From NCBI GenBank assembly GCA_963743275.1, contig CAVUPB010000001.1, forward strand, positions 11,452 through 75,451: DNA of 64,000 bases, read 5' to 3'. The notes below the pieces were generated by a model. That model did no database searches, was not told the origin of the DNA, and was given only the letters and a program-made list of their open reading frames with translations. The position numbers and the translations under genes were made by a program. This document shows, piece by piece, positions 8,724 through 18,301 of the stretch. Source of the DNA: JALYLC01 sp963743275. GTDB lineage: Bacteria > Actinomycetota > Thermoleophilia > Gaiellales > JALYLC01. The first letter of the stretch is position 1. The number at the start of each line of letters is the position of its first letter.

Positions 8724-9617
8724 ATGCCGCTGCGCGCACTCCGTCCGATGCTGAGAGTGATGTCCATGCCATCCCACAGCCCGGAGGAGAAGCGGCGCGC
8801 GACCGCCTTCGTCCCGCCGCCGCTCGGCTGGCCGCCGAGGTCCGAACGGGACGACCACCTGCTCGATGCCATGCTCACGCGCGAGAGCGACCCGGTGAGC
8901 CAGTTCGAGTACGAGCGCAGGCGCAACAGCCGGCCGACGGTGAGCGTCATCATCCCGACGCTCAACGAGGAGGCGAATCTCCGCCACGTCCTGCCGCGCA
9001 TCAGCCCGTGGATCGACGAGGTCGTGATCGTCGACGGCCGCTCGACCGACCGCACGCTGGACGTGGCGCGCCACCTGCTGCCGGATGTCCAGATCGTGCA
9101 CCAGAAGGGCAAGGGCAAGGGCGATGCGCTGCGGGCCGGCTTCGCGGCCGCGCGCGGCGACCTCGTGATCATGCTCGACGCCGACGGCTCGACGGATCCG
9201 CGCGAGATCCCCGCGTTCGTGGGTGCGCTCGCGGCCGGCGCCGACTTCGTCAAGGGCTCGCGCTTCACGCAGGGCGCGGGGACGGCCGACATGCCGTTGT
9301 TCCGGCGGCTCGGCAACCACGCCCTCGTGCTCTTCGCACGGCTGCTCTTCGGCGGCCGCTTCTCCGACCTCTGCTACGGCTACATCGCCTTCTGGAAGCG
9401 CGTCCTGCCGGTGCTCGAGCTCGATTCCGACGGCTTCGAGATCGAGACCCAGATGACCCTCCAGGCGCTGCGCAGCGGCCTGCGCGTGGTGGAGGTGCCG
9501 AGCTACGAGCGCTCCCGCATCCACGGCAGGGGCAACCTGCGAACGTTCCCCGACGGCTGGCGCGTGCTCAAGGCGATCGTGCGCGAGCGCCGGCGGCCGC
9601 GGCGGCGGCTGCGGTGA
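8724..9617 (+). CDS. Family 2 glycosyltransferase (polyprenyl-phosphate sugar transferase type)
   Basis: 297 aa from ATG 8724; ATG 8760 is an alternative start. VSVIIPTLNEEANLRHVLP, VVIVDGRSTDRTLDVA, HQKGKGKGDALRAGFA and MLDADGSTDPREIP with the DxD motif mark a GT-A fold close to dolichol-phosphate mannose/glucose synthases, which charge a lipid carrier with one sugar. There are no C-terminal membrane helices, so it is a soluble or peripheral form. First of a co-directional glycosyltransferase run; its stop overlaps the next start by four bases. Confidence 0.85.
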   Translation: MPLRALRPMLRVMSMPSHSPEEKRRATAFVPPPLGWPPRSERDDHLLDAMLTRESDPVSQFEYERRRNSRPTVSVIIPTLNEEANLRHVLPRISPWIDEVVIVDGRSTDRTLDVARHLLPDVQIVHQKGKGKGDALRAGFAAARGDLVIMLDADGSTDPREIPAFVGALAAGADFVKGSRFTQGAGTADMPLFRRLGNHALVLFARLLFGGRFSDLCYGYIAFWKRVLPVLELDSDGFEIETQMTLQALRSGLRVVEVPSYERSRIHGRGNLRTFPDGWRVLKAIVRERRRPRRRLR

Positions 9618-10624
9618 GCGCCGCAGCGCACCCGCTGCCGCACCCCGCCGAGAGCGCGTCCCAGCGCCGCTCCCCGCGAGCGCAGGGCGACGTGTCCGTC
9701 GTCATCTGCGCCTTCGCCGACGAGCGCTTCGACGACCTCGCGGCCGCCGTGGGGTCGATCGAGACGCAGACGGTGCGCGCGCGCGAGACGATCGTCGTCG
9801 TCGACCACAACGCCGCGCTGGCGCAGCGCGCCCGCGAGCGCTGGCCCGGCGTCCTCGTGATCGAGAACACGGGCCGCCGCGGCGTCTCGGAGAGCCGCAA
9901 CGCCGGCGTCGCGCAGGCGCAGGGCGCCATCGTCGCGTTCCTCGACGACGACGCGGTCGCGGCGCCGACCTGGCTCGCGCGCATGCTGCGCGCGTACGAG
10001 GGCGACGCGGTCATGGCGGTCGGCGGGGACATCGCCCCGCTCTGGCAGACAGGGCACCCTGCGTGGTTCCCGGACGAGTTCGGCTGGGTCGTCGGCTGCA
10101 GCTACACCGGGCTGCCCGAGCGGCCCGCACCCGTTCGCAACGTGATCGGCGCGAACATGTCGTTCCGGCGCGAGGTCTTCGACGGGATCGGCGGCTTCGA
10201 CAGCTCGATCGGCCGGGTCGGCCGTGTCCCCGGCGGCTGCGACGAGACCGAGCTCTGCGTACGCGCCCGGCGGCGGTGGCCTGCCCGCGAGATCATCTAC
10301 GACCCGAGCGTCAGGGTCGCGCACCGCGTACCCGCGCGGCGCGCGGGCCTGCGCTACTTCCTGGCGCGCTGCTACGGAGAGGGGCGCTCGAAAGCGCTCG
10401 TCAGCGAGCGCGTCGGGCGGCGGGACGCCCTCGCGACGGAGCGCGCGTACGCGACGCGCGTCCTCCCGGCGGGCGTCGTCCACGGGCTTCGCGACGCCGC
10501 CGGGGGCGACCGCTCGGGCCTCGCTCGGGCCTCGGCGATCGTCGCGGGGCTCGCCGCCACCTCCGCCGGGTTCGTCGCCGGCCGCACGAGCGAGGCGCTC
10601 TCCTCGCGCCCGAGACCGCACTGA
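9614..10624 (+). CDS. Family 2 glycosyltransferase
   Basis: 336 aa from GTG 9614, which overlaps the previous stop (GTGA). The domain begins with VSVVICAFADERFDDLAAA, then TGRRGVSESRNAGVAQAQG and FLDDDAVAAPTWLA (DDD nucleotide-sugar/metal motif), and GANMSFRREVFDGIGGFD, the acceptor-side motif of GT2 transferases. C-terminal residues 235-336 are amphipathic and may touch the membrane. Probably adds one sugar of the polysaccharide repeat; specificity cannot be read. Confidence 0.85.
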   Translation: MSAAAHPLPHPAESASQRRSPRAQGDVSVVICAFADERFDDLAAAVGSIETQTVRARETIVVVDHNAALAQRARERWPGVLVIENTGRRGVSESRNAGVAQAQGAIVAFLDDDAVAAPTWLARMLRAYEGDAVMAVGGDIAPLWQTGHPAWFPDEFGWVVGCSYTGLPERPAPVRNVIGANMSFRREVFDGIGGFDSSIGRVGRVPGGCDETELCVRARRRWPAREIIYDPSVRVAHRVPARRAGLRYFLARCYGEGRSKALVSERVGRRDALATERAYATRVLPAGVVHGLRDAAGGDRSGLARASAIVAGLAATSAGFVAGRTSEALSSRPRPH

Positions 10625-10635
10625 TCCCCGGCGCG

Positions 10636-11727
10636 ATGCGCATCCTCATCGTCACCCCGAGGTTCCTCCCCTCCATCGGAGGCGTGCAGATGCACGTGGC
10701 CGAGGTCGCGCGCCGGATCGCGAAGGAGGGGCACGACGTGACCGTGCTCGCGGCCGACCGCTCGCGCCGGCCCCCGGCCGGCGAGGACTGGAACGGCGTC
10801 GCCCTGGAGCGCGTGCGGGCGTGGCCGCGCCACGGCGACGCCTTCTTCGCGCCCGGCATCTGGCGCCGCGTCCGGCATGGCGGCTGGGACATCGTCCACG
10901 TGCAGTCGTACCAGACGCTCGTCGCCCCGATCGCAATGGCGGCGGCGCGCTCGGCGCGCATCCCCTACGTCGTGACGTTCCACGCCGGCGGGCACTCCTC
11001 GCGCCTGCGCAGCGCGCTCGGCGGACTCCAGCTCGCGCTGCTCCGGCCGCTGCTGGCCCGGGCGGCCCGCCTCGTCGTGCTCACCGAGAGCGAGACCGAG
11101 ACCTACTCGCGCCGCCTGCGGCTGCCGCGCGAGCGCTTCGTGCTCATCCCGAACGGCTCCGACCTGCCGGCGCCGCGCGGCCCGCGCCCTCCGCGCCCGG
11201 ACGCGGCACGGCTGATCGCGTCGATCGGCCGGCTCGAGCGCTACAAGGGCCATCAGCACGTGATCGGCGCGCTGCCCGGCATCCTGCGCGAGCGGCCCGA
11301 GACGCGTCTGTGGATCGCCGGCGCGGGCCCCGAGCACGACCGCCTCGCGGCGCTCGCGACGCGCCTCGGCGTGGGCGCGCGGACCGAGATCCGCGCCGTG
11401 CCGGCCGAGCAGCGCGCACAGATGGCCGACGAGCTCGCGGGCGTCGACGTGGCCGTGCTCGCGAGCGAGTTCGAGACGCAGCCGATCGCCGCCCTCGAGG
11501 CGGCCTCGCTCGGCTGCCGGCTCGTCGTCGCGGATTCGCCCGGGCTGCGCGAGCTCGGCGAGCAGGGCCTCGCCCGCGTCGTGGCGCACCCCGCGGACGC
11601 CGCGGAGCTCGCGCGCGCCGTGCTCGCCGAACTGGACGGACCGCGCACGCCGCGGCCCACCGGCCTCGTCACGTGGGACGACTGCGCGGCCCGCCTGTGC
11701 GCGCTCTACGCGTCGGCAGCGGGCTAG
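10636..11727 (+). CDS. Family 4 glycosyltransferase (GT-B fold)
   Basis: 363 aa. N-terminal acceptor domain with VTPRFLPSIGGVQMHVAEVA and a C-terminal nucleotide-sugar domain with IASIGRLERYKGHQHVIGAL and ASEFETQPIAALEAASLG (retaining GT4 EX7E-like region). No signal or membrane segment. It starts 11 bases after the preceding gene and lies 9 bases before the next, in the same operon. Confidence 0.88.
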   Translation: MRILIVTPRFLPSIGGVQMHVAEVARRIAKEGHDVTVLAADRSRRPPAGEDWNGVALERVRAWPRHGDAFFAPGIWRRVRHGGWDIVHVQSYQTLVAPIAMAAARSARIPYVVTFHAGGHSSRLRSALGGLQLALLRPLLARAARLVVLTESETETYSRRLRLPRERFVLIPNGSDLPAPRGPRPPRPDAARLIASIGRLERYKGHQHVIGALPGILRERPETRLWIAGAGPEHDRLAALATRLGVGARTEIRAVPAEQRAQMADELAGVDVAVLASEFETQPIAALEAASLGCRLVVADSPGLRELGEQGLARVVAHPADAAELARAVLAELDGPRTPRPTGLVTWDDCAARLCALYASAAG

Positions 11728-11736
11728 TGGAGGGCC

Positions 11737-12975
11737 ATGAAGATCCTCATGCTCGCCCAGTTCTTCCGCCCCGTCATCGGCGGTGAGGAGCGCTCCGCCG
11801 AAGATCTCGCAACGGCGCTCGCAGCGCGCGGCCACGACGTGGCGGTGGCCACGCTGCGGGTGCCCGGCACGCCGGCCTACGAGGAGGCGCGCGGACTGCG
11901 GATCCACCGGCTCGACAGCCTCGCCGGCCGGCTCGGCTGGCTGTTCGCGGAGCGCGAGCGCCGCCACGTCGCGCCCTTCCCCGACCCGGGGCTCGTCGCG
12001 GGCCTCCGCCGCGTGCTGCGCGAGGAGCGCCCCGACGTCGTGCACGCCCACAACTGGATCGCTCATTCCTGGCTGCCGCTCGCGCCCCGCGCCGGCGCGC
12101 CCCTCGTGCTCTCCCTGCACGACTACAGCCTCGTGTGCGCGACGAAGCGGCTGATCCGCTTCGGCGCGGTCTGCGACGGCCCGGCGCCGGCGAAGTGCCT
12201 GCGCTGCGCGGCGCACCACTACGGCGCGGCGAAGGGGACGCTCATCGCGGGCGCGCTCCAGGCGACCGCGCCGCTCATGCGCCGGGCCGTCGACATGTAC
12301 CTGCCCGTCAGCGCCACCGTCGCCGAGCGGCTCGCGCTCGCGCGCCGCGGCCTGCCGTTCGAGGTGATCCCCAACCTGCTGCCCGCGACGGACGAGCCCG
12401 CGCTCGCGGCGGGCGATCGCGCGCTCCTCGACCGGTTGCCCGCGGGCGACTTCGTCCTCTTCCTGGGCGACGCCGGCGCGGACAAGGGCGCGCGGATCCT
12501 CGTCGAGGCGCACGCGCGCCTCGACCGCCCGCCTCCGCTCGTCTTCGTCGGCCGCCCGCTCGACGTCGACCGCGCAGATTCCGGGGGCGGCGTCCTGGCG
12601 CTCGGCGCGTGGCCGCACCGCGCCGCGCTCGAGGCGGTGCGGCGCTGCACGCTGCTCGTCGCGCCGTCGATCGTCCCGGAGACGTTCGGACTCGGTGTCC
12701 TCGAGGCGATGGCGCTCGGCAAGCCGGTCGTCGCATCGCGACTCGGCGGGCTCGCCGAGCTCGTCGCCGACGGCGAGACGGGGCTTCTCGTCGCTCCCGG
12801 CGATCCCGCCGCCCTGGCCGCCGCGATCGGCCGGCTGCTCGCCGACGCGCCTGCGCGCGAGGCGATGGGCCGCGCGGCGCGAGTCCGGGCCGAGCGCTAT
12901 TCGGCTCCGCACGTCGTCCCGCGCGTCGAGGCCGTCTACCGCTCGCTCGTCGCGGGCCGGAGGCAGGCGGCATGA
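11737..12975 (+). CDS. Family 4 glycosyltransferase (GT-B fold)
   Basis: 412 aa. MLAQFFRPVIGGEERSAEDL, the donor-domain motif FVLFLGDAGADKGARILVEA and PETFGLGVLEAMALGKPVVA (EX7E) identify a retaining GT4. The insert LRCAAHHYGAAKG with three nearby cysteines (about residues 145-160) is common in GT4 proteins of polysaccharide clusters. Its stop overlaps the following membrane protein start by four bases (ATGA). Confidence 0.88.
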   Translation: MKILMLAQFFRPVIGGEERSAEDLATALAARGHDVAVATLRVPGTPAYEEARGLRIHRLDSLAGRLGWLFAERERRHVAPFPDPGLVAGLRRVLREERPDVVHAHNWIAHSWLPLAPRAGAPLVLSLHDYSLVCATKRLIRFGAVCDGPAPAKCLRCAAHHYGAAKGTLIAGALQATAPLMRRAVDMYLPVSATVAERLALARRGLPFEVIPNLLPATDEPALAAGDRALLDRLPAGDFVLFLGDAGADKGARILVEAHARLDRPPPLVFVGRPLDVDRADSGGGVLALGAWPHRAALEAVRRCTLLVAPSIVPETFGLGVLEAMALGKPVVASRLGGLAELVADGETGLLVAPGDPAALAAAIGRLLADAPAREAMGRAARVRAERYSAPHVVPRVEAVYRSLVAGRRQAA

Positions 12976-14831
12976 GCGGGCTGACGCTGTCGCCGGCCGC
13001 GCGCCCGGCACCCTCGCCGCCCCGGCCCCCGGCGAGGGACGGGAACAAGCTCCTCTTCCTCACGGCGATCGGATCGGAGGGCCTGCTCGTCGTCTCGGTC
13101 GGGCTCGCGCTCTCGCGCTCGCATCCGCAGTCGGGCTGGGCCGAGCTGCTGTTCTGGAGCGGGCTCTGCCTGATCGTCCTGCCGCCGGCGGCGCGCCTGA
13201 TCGCGCCCTCCGCCGCGCGCGCCGAGCGCGCCGGCCTGTTGCTCGTGGTGGGCGTCCTCCTGTACCTCGTGAAGGTCGTGCACGACCCGTTCGGGTTCAC
13301 GTACGCCGACGAGTGGGTGCACGTCTTCAACGCGCAGCAGATCGCGCAGACCGGGTCGCTCTTCAACGGGAATCCGATCCTGCCGGTGACGGCGCGCTAC
13401 CCCGGCCTCGAGGGCGTCACGTCGGCGGTCGCCTCCCTCACGCACCTCAGCGGCTTCGTCTCCGGCGTCCTCGTCGTGGGCGCGGCCCGGCTCGTCTTCG
13501 TGCTCGCCCTCTTCCTGCTGTTCGAGCGGATCACCGGCTCCGCGCGGATCGCGGGCATCGCCGGTCTCGTCTACCTGACGAACCCGAACTTCCTGTTCTG
13601 GAGCGCGCAGTACTCCTACGAGTCGCTCGCGCTGCCGCTCGCGCTCTTCGCCGTCGTCGCGGTCGTCGCGACGAGGCGGCCGGCATCCACGGCGAGCCCG
13701 CCGGCGAGGATCGCCTGGGCGGTCATCGCGTGTCTCGCGATCACCGCGACCGCGATGAGCCACCACCTCACGGCGTTCGCGCTGTGCGGATACCTCGTCG
13801 CTGCGTGCCTCGTCGCGTCGCTGCGGCGATCGACACGGCGCGAGGCGCCGTGGCTCCCGGCGGCCTTCGCGCTCGCGGCGACGGCGCTCTGGGTGCGCGC
13901 GGTCGCCCCCGGCACCGGTCACTACCTGCTCCCGGTGCTCACGCACGCCTACCACCAGTCGGTCGCGACGCTGCTCGGCCACACGACCGGCCGCTCGCTC
14001 TTCGGCGGGGGGTCCGGCGAGCACCTGGTCGCGCCCGCCTGGCAGCGGCTCGTCGCGCTCGCATCGGTCGCGCTGATCGCGCTCGCGCTGCCGCTGGGAC
14101 TGATCGAGGTCCGCCGCCGCTTCCCGCGCAACCCGTTCGCGATCGTGCTCGCGGCCGCGGCCGTCGCCTACGTCGCCGTGATGCCGATGCGGCTCGTGCC
14201 GGCGGCCTGGGAGACGTCGAACCGCTCGTCGGAGTTCCTCTTCATCGGGATCGCGCTCACGTTCGCGCTCGCGCTGTCGCGACCCGGAATCCCGCGTCGC
14301 CTCGCGCTCCTGGCGCCGCCCGTCGCCATCGGGATCCTGCTCGTCGGCGGCACGGTCGCAGGCTGGCCGCCGCGCGTCCTCCTCTCGCTGCCCTACCGCG
14401 CAGACGCGGGCCGCGGAGCGGAGATCGTCCCGCAGCCCGAGGCCGCGGCGGTCTGGGCGCGCACGGCGCTCGGGCCTCGCCGCCGCTTCGTCGCCCCCGA
14501 GGCCGTGGGACGGGAGCTGCTCGTGCACGGCGGCGAGACGGCGTTCGTCACCTCGGCCCCGTTCAACGCCGCCACGATCCTGTTCGAGGGGACGATGACC
14601 TCGGGGATCGTCGACGGCCTCACGGCCCAGTCGATCGGCTTCGTCGCAGAGGATCGGCTGACGGCCGGCGACGACAGCATGGCCGGGTACTTCTTCCGCA
14701 GCGCGCAGGGCACCCACCGGGTCGATCCCGCGGCGCTCGAGAAGTTCGACGCCTATCCGGGCGTCGACCGGCTGCTCGACAGCGGCGACATCGTGATCTA
14801 CGACGTGGGGGTGCTCAGTGGCACGCCCTGA
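12972..14831 (+). CDS. Polytopic membrane protein, GT-C glycosyltransferase-like
   Basis: 619 aa with about eleven to thirteen hydrophobic helices between residues 25 and 470 and a C-terminal extracytoplasmic segment of about 150 residues. The first long loop has FTYADEWVHVFNAQ; acidic residues at this place are typical of lipid-linked-sugar-dependent GT-C enzymes (GT39/PMT-like or Wzy-like). I recognise no more specific family. Position among GT2/GT4 genes suggests transfer of sugars on the outer face of the membrane or polymerisation. The 14-base overlap with the following gene indicates tight coupling. Confidence 0.65.
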   Translation: MSGLTLSPAARPAPSPPRPPARDGNKLLFLTAIGSEGLLVVSVGLALSRSHPQSGWAELLFWSGLCLIVLPPAARLIAPSAARAERAGLLLVVGVLLYLVKVVHDPFGFTYADEWVHVFNAQQIAQTGSLFNGNPILPVTARYPGLEGVTSAVASLTHLSGFVSGVLVVGAARLVFVLALFLLFERITGSARIAGIAGLVYLTNPNFLFWSAQYSYESLALPLALFAVVAVVATRRPASTASPPARIAWAVIACLAITATAMSHHLTAFALCGYLVAACLVASLRRSTRREAPWLPAAFALAATALWVRAVAPGTGHYLLPVLTHAYHQSVATLLGHTTGRSLFGGGSGEHLVAPAWQRLVALASVALIALALPLGLIEVRRRFPRNPFAIVLAAAAVAYVAVMPMRLVPAAWETSNRSSEFLFIGIALTFALALSRPGIPRRLALLAPPVAIGILLVGGTVAGWPPRVLLSLPYRADAGRGAEIVPQPEAAAVWARTALGPRRRFVAPEAVGRELLVHGGETAFVTSAPFNAATILFEGTMTSGIVDGLTAQSIGFVAEDRLTAGDDSMAGYFFRSAQGTHRVDPAALEKFDAYPGVDRLLDSGDIVIYDVGVLSGTP

Positions 14832-15570
14832 CCGCGACCTCGCCGCCGCCGCCGGCGTCGCGGCGCTCGCGGCGCTCGCCGTCGCCACGACGGGCGACGC
14901 CGCCGTGCGGGCGGTCCCCGGGATCCTGCTCGCCCTCTTCGTGCCCGGCTACGCGCTCTCGGTCGCGCTGTTCCCCGAGCGCCGGGGAGACGGCTTCGAG
15001 CGCCTGCTGCTGGCCCTGGGATCGAGCCTCGCCATCTCCGTGCTCGCGGCCGTCGCGCTCGACCAGGCGCCGGGCGGCCTGAATGCGCGCTCGTGGTGCA
15101 TCGCGCTCGCGGCCGTGACGCTCGTCTCGTGCGGCGTCGGCGCGCGGCGCCGGCGGGCGCATCCGCGCCGTGCAGCGGGCGCTCCGCGCCGCATCCGCCT
15201 CGCGGCCGTCGCCCTCGCGTGCGCGGCCTGCGCACCGGTGGCGGGCGCGCTCGCGATCGCGCGGCTCCCGGCCACCGGCGTGCAGGGCTACACGCTGCTG
15301 TGGGCGCTCCCCAAGGACGAGGCGCAGGGAACCTTCACGGTCGGCGTCCGGAGCTACGAGCTCACGACGACGTCGTACGTGGTCACCGCCCGCTCCGGGA
15401 CGCGCGTCGTGCTGCAGCGGCGCGTCACGCTGCGGCCGGGCGAATCCTGGTCGGCGGCCGCGACGCGCGCGCCCTCGATCGCCCGAGCGGTCGAGGTCGC
15501 GCTCGCCAAGGCCGCGCACCCGGGCAGCACGTACCGCCGCGTCCATCTCGCGCTCGGAGCGGCGGGATGA
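14818..15570 (+). CDS. DUF1616-like small membrane protein
   Basis: 250 aa from GTG 14818, inside the end of the preceding gene. Helices near residues 8-23, 28-47, 60-80, 95-110 and 128-150 are followed by a predicted extracytoplasmic beta-rich domain (QGYTLLWALPKDEAQGTFTV onward). The segment VPGILLALFVPGYALSVALF is characteristic of DUF1616 proteins, found next to polysaccharide genes in actinobacteria and archaea. Function unknown; probably works with the membrane protein it overlaps. Confidence 0.65.
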   Translation: MARPDRDLAAAAGVAALAALAVATTGDAAVRAVPGILLALFVPGYALSVALFPERRGDGFERLLLALGSSLAISVLAAVALDQAPGGLNARSWCIALAAVTLVSCGVGARRRRAHPRRAAGAPRRIRLAAVALACAACAPVAGALAIARLPATGVQGYTLLWALPKDEAQGTFTVGVRSYELTTTSYVVTARSGTRVVLQRRVTLRPGESWSAAATRAPSIARAVEVALAKAAHPGSTYRRVHLALGAAG

Positions 15571-16634
15571 GCACGGCACCGCCAGCCCCCGCGGTCGACG
15601 TGATCATCGACAACCACGACTACGGCCGCTACCTCCGCGCCGCGATCGAGAGCGCGCTCGCACAGACCTACGAGAACGTCTCCGTGATCGTGGTCGACGA
15701 CGGCTCGACCGACGACTCCCGCGCCGTCATCGCCTCGTTCGGCGACCGCATCGTGCCCATCCTGAAGGAGAACGGCGGCCAGGCTTCGGCCTTCAACGCC
15801 GGCCTGGCCCGCTCCCTCGGCGATGTCGTGCTCTTCCTCGACGCCGACGACGTGCTCGCGCCGCAGGCCGCCGAGCGCGTCGCCGCCGCCTTCCGCGCGC
15901 GGCCCGAGCTCGCGAAGGTGCACTTCCGGCTCGCGGTCGTCGACGCGGCCGGGCGCCCGACCGGCGAGATCAAGCCGGATCCGCACATCGCCCTCCCGCA
16001 CGGCGACCTGCAGGCCGCCACGCTGCGCTTCCCGTTCGACCTCGCCCACCCGGCGACGAGCGGCAACGCGTTCTCGGCGCGCACGCTGCGGGCGATCGCG
16101 CCGATCCGCGACTGCGGCGACGGCATCGGAGCCGACTGGTACGCCGTGCACCTCTCGGCGCTGCTCGGGCCCGTCGGAGCGATCGACGCCCCCCTCGCGC
16201 AGTACCGCCTGCACGGCGCCAACCTCTACGAGAGCGCGACCACCGAGCTCGACCTCGACCAGATCCGCGCCACGATCGGATGCACCGCGCGGACGCGGGA
16301 GCACCTTGCGGAGTTCGCGCACGGGCATGGCCTCGAGCTGCGCGCGGACGACGCCTCGATGGCGGAGGTGGCGGACCGCGCGATCTCGCTCAAGCTCGAC
16401 CCGGCACGGCATCCGCTCGCCGGCGACACGCTGCCGCGACTCGTGCGGCTCGGTGCGCACGCCGCGTCCCGGCGCTTCGACATCGCGCTCCCGATGAAGG
16501 TGGGGTTCGTCGCCTGGCTCGCCTGCCTGGCGATCGCGCCGCGGCCCGTCGCGCGGTGGCTCGCCGCCGTGTTCGTCTTCCCCGCCCGGCGCACCCGCCT
16601 GAACGCGTGGCTGAAGCGGATGGGCCGGCGATGA
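15567..16634 (+). CDS. Family 2 glycosyltransferase
   Basis: 355 aa, start overlapping the preceding stop (ATGA). VDVIIDNHDYGRYLRAAI, VIVVDDGSTDDSRAVI, ENGGQASAFNAGLA and FLDADDVLAPQAAE (DADD metal site) define a GT2 domain over about 230 residues. The C-terminal 120 residues include one or two hydrophobic stretches (FVAWLACLAIAPRPVARWLA) that may anchor it to the membrane. Sugar specificity unknown. Confidence 0.88.
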   Translation: MSTAPPAPAVDVIIDNHDYGRYLRAAIESALAQTYENVSVIVVDDGSTDDSRAVIASFGDRIVPILKENGGQASAFNAGLARSLGDVVLFLDADDVLAPQAAERVAAAFRARPELAKVHFRLAVVDAAGRPTGEIKPDPHIALPHGDLQAATLRFPFDLAHPATSGNAFSARTLRAIAPIRDCGDGIGADWYAVHLSALLGPVGAIDAPLAQYRLHGANLYESATTELDLDQIRATIGCTARTREHLAEFAHGHGLELRADDASMAEVADRAISLKLDPARHPLAGDTLPRLVRLGAHAASRRFDIALPMKVGFVAWLACLAIAPRPVARWLAAVFVFPARRTRLNAWLKRMGRR

Positions 16635-18301
16635 CCACATCGCCCGCGAACCGGATCCCCGCGCTGAGCGTCGTCATCGCGACCCGCAACCGCTGCGAGC
16701 TGCTGCGCCTCTGCCTCGAGTCGCTCGACCGGCAGACCGCGGCCCCGGAGGACTACGAGGTCGTGGTCGTCCTCGACGGCGCGACGGACGGGTCGGCCGA
16801 GATGCTGCGGCGGCTCGCTCCACGGCATGCCCTGACGGTGGTCGAGCAGCACGGGGCCGGCGCGTCGGCCGCGCGCAACACCGGCGCGGCGCGCGCGCGT
16901 GCGGGCGTCGTGCTGTTCGTCGACGACGACGAGCTCGCCCGCCCCGAGCTCGTGAGCGCGCACCTCGAGGCGCACCGGGCACATGACCACAGCGTCGTCA
17001 TCGGCCCGATCGAGCGGCGCGTCCCGGGCGACGCCGACCGCTACGCGCGCCTGAGCGCCGAGGACGCAGCCTGGCGCAACGAGCAGCTGCACAGCCGCCC
17101 GGCGACGTACTGGGACTGCTTCGGCGGCAACTGCTCGCTCACGCGCACCGCATTCGACGAGGTCGGCGGCTACGACCCCGAGCGGGACAAGGAGAGCGAC
17201 ACGGAGATCGCCTATCGCCTGCACGAGCACGGCTACGGCTTCGTGTTCGCGCCCCGCGCCGTCGTGTCCGAGTACCGCACGCGGCCGTGGGCCGGCATCG
17301 TCGCCGACACCGTGCGGCGCGGCCAGGTGGCCGTGGCGCTCTACGGGCGCCATCCGGCGATGATCGCGCAGATGCCGCTCGGCGGAAGCGACGCGCTCTC
17401 CACGGCGCGGGCGACACAGGCGCTCGCCGGCGCGCTGCTCGCGCTGCGCGTCCCTCCGGCCCTGCTCGCCGGCGCGGGCTTCCTCGTGCCGCGCCGGCGC
17501 TGGCAGAAGGCCTGGTTCGCGTTCGTCCTCCGGCACGCCTACTGGAGCGGCGTCCGGGGGGTCGCCGGCCGCGACCTCTGGCAGCGCCTGCGCAGCGCCA
17601 CGCTGATCCTCGGCTACCACGCCTTCGGCGAGGACGGCGAGAAGCCGAGCCGCTTCGTCGTGCCGGGGCGGAGGTTCGCGCGCCAGGTCGCCTGGCTCAG
17701 GCGCCGCGGATACAACGTCATCAGCCTGGGCGAGTACATCGAGTACCGCACGACGCACCGGCTTCCGCCCGCGAAGACGGTCGTCATCACGATCGACGAC
17801 GTGTACGAGGACGCCGTCGCGGTCGCGGGCCCGATCCTGGCGCGGGCGGGGATCACGGCGACCGCGTTCCTGATCTCCGCGACGGGCCCGCGCAACGACC
17901 AGGCCACCGACTCCGCCCTGGCCGGACGCCGCCTGATCGATCTCCGCGCAGCGCCGCGGCTGCTGGCAGGGCCGTTCGAGATCGGCTCCCACACGCGCAC
18001 CCACCGCGACCTGACCACCCTCTCGGCGGCCGAGGCCGAGCGCGAGATCGCCGGCTCGAAAGAGGAGCTCGAGCGTGCGCTCGGCGTCTCCGTGAGCGCG
18101 TTCGCGTATCCGTTCGGCGGTTCCGGGCCCGAGCTCCGGGCGCTCGTGGAGCGCGCCGGCTTTCTCGCGGCACGTGGCACCCGGCCGGGCCGCAACCGGC
18201 CCGCGACCGATCCGTTCGACCTCCGCTGGATCGAGGTCTGCGGCACGTACTCGCTGCCGCGCTTCGCCGCGACCCTGCTGCTCGGCGACCTCCGGCGCTG
18301 A
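16631..18301 (+). CDS. Fusion of a family 2 glycosyltransferase and a polysaccharide deacetylase
   Basis: 556 aa. Residues 10-240 are a GT2 domain (LSVVIATRNRCELLRLCLES, FVDDDELARPEL, GGNCSLTRTAFDEVGGYD). Residues 265-300 are hydrophobic. Residues 325-545 are a NodB-type carbohydrate esterase 4 domain: LILGYHAFGEDGEKP, ITIDDVYEDAVAVAG (metal Asp near 391-392; the usual TFDDG is changed to TIDDV) and IGSHTRTHRDL (His 454 and 458). CE4 domains remove N- or O-acetyl groups from glycans. A transferase and a deacetylase in one chain suggests addition and deacetylation of an amino sugar. Last gene of the rightward polysaccharide operon; its stop lies in a large palindrome. Confidence 0.85.
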   Translation: MTTSPANRIPALSVVIATRNRCELLRLCLESLDRQTAAPEDYEVVVVLDGATDGSAEMLRRLAPRHALTVVEQHGAGASAARNTGAARARAGVVLFVDDDELARPELVSAHLEAHRAHDHSVVIGPIERRVPGDADRYARLSAEDAAWRNEQLHSRPATYWDCFGGNCSLTRTAFDEVGGYDPERDKESDTEIAYRLHEHGYGFVFAPRAVVSEYRTRPWAGIVADTVRRGQVAVALYGRHPAMIAQMPLGGSDALSTARATQALAGALLALRVPPALLAGAGFLVPRRRWQKAWFAFVLRHAYWSGVRGVAGRDLWQRLRSATLILGYHAFGEDGEKPSRFVVPGRRFARQVAWLRRRGYNVISLGEYIEYRTTHRLPPAKTVVITIDDVYEDAVAVAGPILARAGITATAFLISATGPRNDQATDSALAGRRLIDLRAAPRLLAGPFEIGSHTRTHRDLTTLSAAEAEREIAGSKEELERALGVSVSAFAYPFGGSGPELRALVERAGFLAARGTRPGRNRPATDPFDLRWIEVCGTYSLPRFAATLLLGDLRR

